Source: CAZEMR01 sp964513465
GTDB lineage: Bacteria > Bacteroidota > Ignavibacteria > Kapaibacteriales > UBA2268
DNA length: 64,000 nt
Reading direction: 5' to 3'
NCBI GenBank assembly: GCA_964513465.1
Contig: CAZEMR010000001.1
Span: 140,002-204,001, forward strand
Shown in pieces: positions 61,383 to 64,000 of this stretch (position 1 is its first letter; each line of letters starts with the position of its first letter). Under the pieces are notes generated by a model. The model saw only the letters and a program-made list of their open reading frames with translations. It made no database searches and had not been told where the DNA came from. The position numbers and the translations under genes were made by a program.

Positions 61383-61686
61383 TTATTCATTCCTTAATTA
61401 TTATCAAATTGGTAATAGTCGAAAAAGTCAGCACAAGCATTGAAGAAGCAGGAAAATACAGTTGCAAAATTTGGGAAATTGGATTAACTTATAGCATAAG
61501 GTAAAATAAAACTTTTTTGTATATATTCAAATGATTGCGATATGCAATTTACATTATTTCCCCGGTTTCTTCCGCTATTATAATATTAATTAACAGCTAT
61601 AGCACTTAATCATTACATAAATATATAAATTATCAAATATTTATCATGAGTTCTTAAAAATTTTATCATAAAATCAGGATTAAATT
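61383..61686. other. AT-rich divergent intergenic region
   Basis: This 304-bp gap separates the minus-strand propeller lipoprotein from the AIM24 gene. It is strongly AT-rich with runs such as TTTTTTGTATATATT near 61513. I see no clear TTTG/TAnnTTTG promoter and no RNA structure I would name. Confidence 0.5.
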
Positions 61687-62475
61687 ATGAAATGCCATGA
61701 AGTTGACTACGAAATACTTGGCGGCGATATGCAGTCCGTAGAAATTGAACTCGACCCCGGAGAAACCGTCGTTGCCGAAGCCGGAGCCATGAACTGGATG
61801 GAGGACGGTATCAGCTATCAGGCTATGATGGGCGACGGATCGCGTCCCGATCAGGGATTTTTCGGCAAATTAATGGACGCGGGACGCCGAAAAGTCACCG
61901 GCGAATCGGTATTCATGACGCATTTTACTAACAATGGCGCCGGCAAAAAACGAGTTGCGTTTGCCGGACCTTATCCGGGCAAAATTCTTGCCATCGACAT
62001 GGCAAAAATCAACGGCGAAATCCTCTGCCAAAAAGACGCATTTCTTTGCGCGGCATTGGGCACCGAGATCGGCATAGCTTTCAACCGCAGACTGGGCGCG
62101 GGTTTCTTCGGCGGCGAGGGATTTATTTTGCAGCGAATACGAGGCGACGGAATGGCCTTTTTGCACGGCGGCGGAGCAATTATCGAAAAAGAACTAAACC
62201 ACGAAGTAATCAGGGTAGACACCGGCTGCATTGTTGCATTTACCTCCGGAATCGACTATGACATCGAACGCGCGGGCAACCTGAAATCGATGCTATTCGG
62301 CGGCGAAGGCCTTTTTCTGGCAACCCTTGAGGGCCGCGGGAAGGTATATCTTCAGAATCTGCCGTTTTCGCGTATGGCCGACCGGATTATCGAAAGCGCC
62401 CCATCGCATGGCGGCAAATCCCGAGGCGAAGGCTCGGTGCTCGGCGGATTCGGCAGAATGCTCGGCGGAGATTGA
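61687..62475 (+). CDS. TIGR00266/AIM24 family protein
   Basis: A 262-residue protein of the AIM24 (TIGR00266) family, whose biochemical role is not known. It has the family core: VEIELDPGETVVAEAGAMNW near 20-39, FFGGEGFILQRIRGDGMAFL near 139-158 and LFGGEGLFLATLEGRGKVYL near 204-223, ending in a Gly-rich tail. No signal peptide is seen. It lies alone, 56 bp before the aminotransferase gene. Confidence 0.88.
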   Translation: MKCHEVDYEILGGDMQSVEIELDPGETVVAEAGAMNWMEDGISYQAMMGDGSRPDQGFFGKLMDAGRRKVTGESVFMTHFTNNGAGKKRVAFAGPYPGKILAIDMAKINGEILCQKDAFLCAALGTEIGIAFNRRLGAGFFGGEGFILQRIRGDGMAFLHGGGAIIEKELNHEVIRVDTGCIVAFTSGIDYDIERAGNLKSMLFGGEGLFLATLEGRGKVYLQNLPFSRMADRIIESAPSHGGKSRGEGSVLGGFGRMLGGD

Positions 62476-62531
62476 TATAAAAATAATATTCGATTAAAGA
62501 TTTATTATTGGCACATTTTTTCAGGATAGAT

Positions 62532-63686
62532 ATGGCAAAAGATTTTTCAGCAGACAGAATAAAAAATATTCCGACCTCTATATTTTCAACAATGAGCAAA
62601 TTGGCTTACGAGTATAACGCCGTCAATCTTGGTCAGGGCTTTCCGGATTTCGATGGTCCGGACTGGATCAAAGAAGCTGCATTCGAGGCCATGAAAGATG
62701 GCAAAAATCAATATGCGCCGACACAGGGCACGCACTCGCTCCGTCGATCCGTTGCGAATTATCTGAATAGATTTTATGATCTGAATATGGACTCCGATGA
62801 AGAAATAACCATAACCGCCGGAGCCACCGAGGCCCTGTATTCAACGATTCAGGCACTGATCCAGCCAGGCGACGAGGTGATTATATTCGAGCCATATTAT
62901 GACGGCCATCAGGCGGATGTGATACTCGCAGGCGGCAGGCCGGTCTATGTTACCCTCAGAAAGCCGGATTTTGAATTCGATCCGGAAGAATTGACGAAAG
63001 CGATTACCGATAAAACAAAAATGATTATAATCAATTCTCCGCATAATCCGACCGGCAAAATGTTTACTAAAGATCAGCTTAATTATATTGCATCAACTGC
63101 AATAAAGAATGATTTATTAGTACTGTCAGATGAAGTATATGAATTCATGACTTTCGACGGCAGGGAGCACATACCGATGATGTCGATAGAAGGAATGCGT
63201 GAGAGAACGATTATGATTTCGTCAACCGGAAAAACTTTTGGAATGACCGGCTGGAAAATCGGCTATGCTGCTGCTGGTAAAGCACTTACGAAGGCAATCA
63301 GAAGTGTGCATCAATGGACAACCTATGCTGTAAACACGCCTGCCCAAATTGCGATGGCGCATGCATTCGATCGGCTGGAAGAATACCTACCGGAATTCCG
63401 AAAAAGTTATCAATCCAAAAGAGATTTTATTTATAATGAACTTCAGCATACCAAATTCAGGCCATTTTTCCCTGAGGGCAGCTACTTTATAATTACGGAT
63501 ATTCCGGATACGTTCACTGATGACGTTGATTGCGCTACGCGACTGGTTCGTGAATACGGGGTTGCTGCAATACCACCTTCGGTTTTTTATTCTAAATCGG
63601 AAGAAGGCAATGGCTTATTACGTTTTTGCTTTGCCAAAAAAGAAGAAACATTACGTAAAGGAATTGATATACTGAAAAAAATATGA
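62532..63686 (+). CDS. pyridoxal-phosphate aminotransferase, methionine aminotransferase-like
   Basis: Class I/II aminotransferase of 384 residues. The PLP lysine is Lys234 in ISSTGKTFGMTGWKIGYAAA. The N-terminal IPTSIFSTMSKLAYEYNAVN and NLGQGFPDFDGPDW fit the YbdL/kynurenine-aminotransferase branch that acts on methionine and some other amino acids. NSPHNPTGKMFTKDQL near 170-185 is the conserved turn. Start at 62532 is set by a purine-rich stretch upstream; an in-frame codon at 62508 would add eight residues. Substrate is not proven. Confidence 0.92.
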   Translation: MAKDFSADRIKNIPTSIFSTMSKLAYEYNAVNLGQGFPDFDGPDWIKEAAFEAMKDGKNQYAPTQGTHSLRRSVANYLNRFYDLNMDSDEEITITAGATEALYSTIQALIQPGDEVIIFEPYYDGHQADVILAGGRPVYVTLRKPDFEFDPEELTKAITDKTKMIIINSPHNPTGKMFTKDQLNYIASTAIKNDLLVLSDEVYEFMTFDGREHIPMMSIEGMRERTIMISSTGKTFGMTGWKIGYAAAGKALTKAIRSVHQWTTYAVNTPAQIAMAHAFDRLEEYLPEFRKSYQSKRDFIYNELQHTKFRPFFPEGSYFIITDIPDTFTDDVDCATRLVREYGVAAIPPSVFYSKSEEGNGLLRFCFAKKEETLRKGIDILKKI

Positions 63687-63710
63687 ATAATTATATTGCC
63701 GGGGATTACT

Positions 63711-64000
63711 GTGCAAAGTGCAGATATTGAAAAAATAATTCGTAGAAAAATTGAATCTGACGAAAAGATTGGCGAACATAGCGGATCGAGTGGTCACTTA
63801 TCTTTTGTTTCATACACCCTGGATAACTACAGAATTGGACACAAAAAAGAGTCAATCGAGATCAAATATAAATATTCAGTCATTACTGAAACGGAATTTA
63901 CATATTATCCGGATAATCCACCACATGAAATCAGTTTCACCAAGACATTATTAATTGATGGGTCTGGAAATATCATTGAAGAATCAGCAAGGAGACTCGC
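63711..64000 (+). CDS. unidentified protein, 3' end cut by window edge
   Basis: An open frame of 96 codons continues past the right edge. I place the start at the GTG 63711 (QSADIEKIIRRKIESDEKIG follows); an in-frame TTG at 63696 would add five residues. Notable residues are ESIEIKYKYSVITETEFTYY and NPPHEISFTKTLLIDGSGNI. I recognise no family. It lies 24 bp after the aminotransferase stop, so the two may be cotranscribed. Confidence 0.6.
   Translation, partial: MQSADIEKIIRRKIESDEKIGEHSGSSGHLSFVSYTLDNYRIGHKKESIEIKYKYSVITETEFTYYPDNPPHEISFTKTLLIDGSGNIIEESARRL

Noticed and set aside
63751..63954. 67-codon open frame at the right end
   Set aside because: Out of frame with the longer unbroken frame from 63711, and it has no conserved feature.
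1..64000. tRNA, rRNA, CRISPR, insertion sequence, integrase or prophage genes
   Set aside because: I looked for T-loop words, regular spaced repeats and transposase-like frames and found none I could support.

Overview
The window looks like part of a chromosome from a Gram-negative bacterium of the FCB group (Bacteroidota/Chlorobiota/Ignavibacteria/Kapabacteria neighbourhood). Evidence: two proteins end in a type IX secretion C-terminal tail (about 55945-60201); LPS genes (kdsA, lptC) are present; the gene order yceD-rpmF-plsX-fabH-fabD-fabG-acpP-fabF-rnc is intact; and at least three promoters fit the Bacteroidota pattern TTTG-N20-TAnnTTTG instead of the proteobacterial -35/-10 type. A run of ten Ns at 58799-58808 shows that this is a draft or metagenome assembly. 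I saw no tRNA, rRNA, CRISPR array, insertion sequence or prophage.

Layout. 1-3638 (minus): comB then ftsK, which runs off the left edge. 3872-7066: a tightly overlapped operon for envelope lipids and LPS (kdsA, lptC, tpiA, pgsA, pgpA), then HU, pyrB and prmC. 9669-16841: a STAS protein, then an ExbB-ExbD-ExbD-TonB-TonB locus with a small membrane protein, a PstS-like lipoprotein and a TPR protein, closed by a terminator. 16895-25500: promoter, the fatty acid synthesis operon, RNase III and glycine decarboxylase subunit 2. 25520-27495 (minus): rpsP and ffh with their own promoter and terminator. 27804-30999: response regulator, PhoR-like kinase and an ECF sigma factor. 30987-41151: guanine deaminase (minus), LytR_C protein, rsfS, argS, a six-PAS soluble histidine kinase, Cdd1 and CDGSH proteins, then ftcD and a secreted protein (minus).

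41350-44977: panD, a uridylyltransferase-only GlmU, a lipoprotein, methylmalonyl-CoA epimerase and gpmI. 45125-49150: two exported TldD/PmbA-family proteins flanking a membrane protein; only the first keeps the metal ligands. 49269-53722: Wzz-like chain-length protein, O-antigen ligase and PBP2. 53817-61382: an accessory surface block with a four-repeat cysteine-rich lipoprotein, an ECF sigma factor joined to a membrane protein with a type IX tail, a large SBBP beta-propeller type IX substrate and a propeller lipoprotein. 61687-64000: AIM24-family protein, an aminotransferase and an unidentified gene cut by the right edge.

Most of the window is housekeeping. The parts that look least described are the exported TldD/TldE-like pair with its membrane partner, the sigma factor paired with a type IX-tailed membrane protein, the cysteine-patterned repeat lipoprotein, and a long hairpin inside the start of the RNase III gene.
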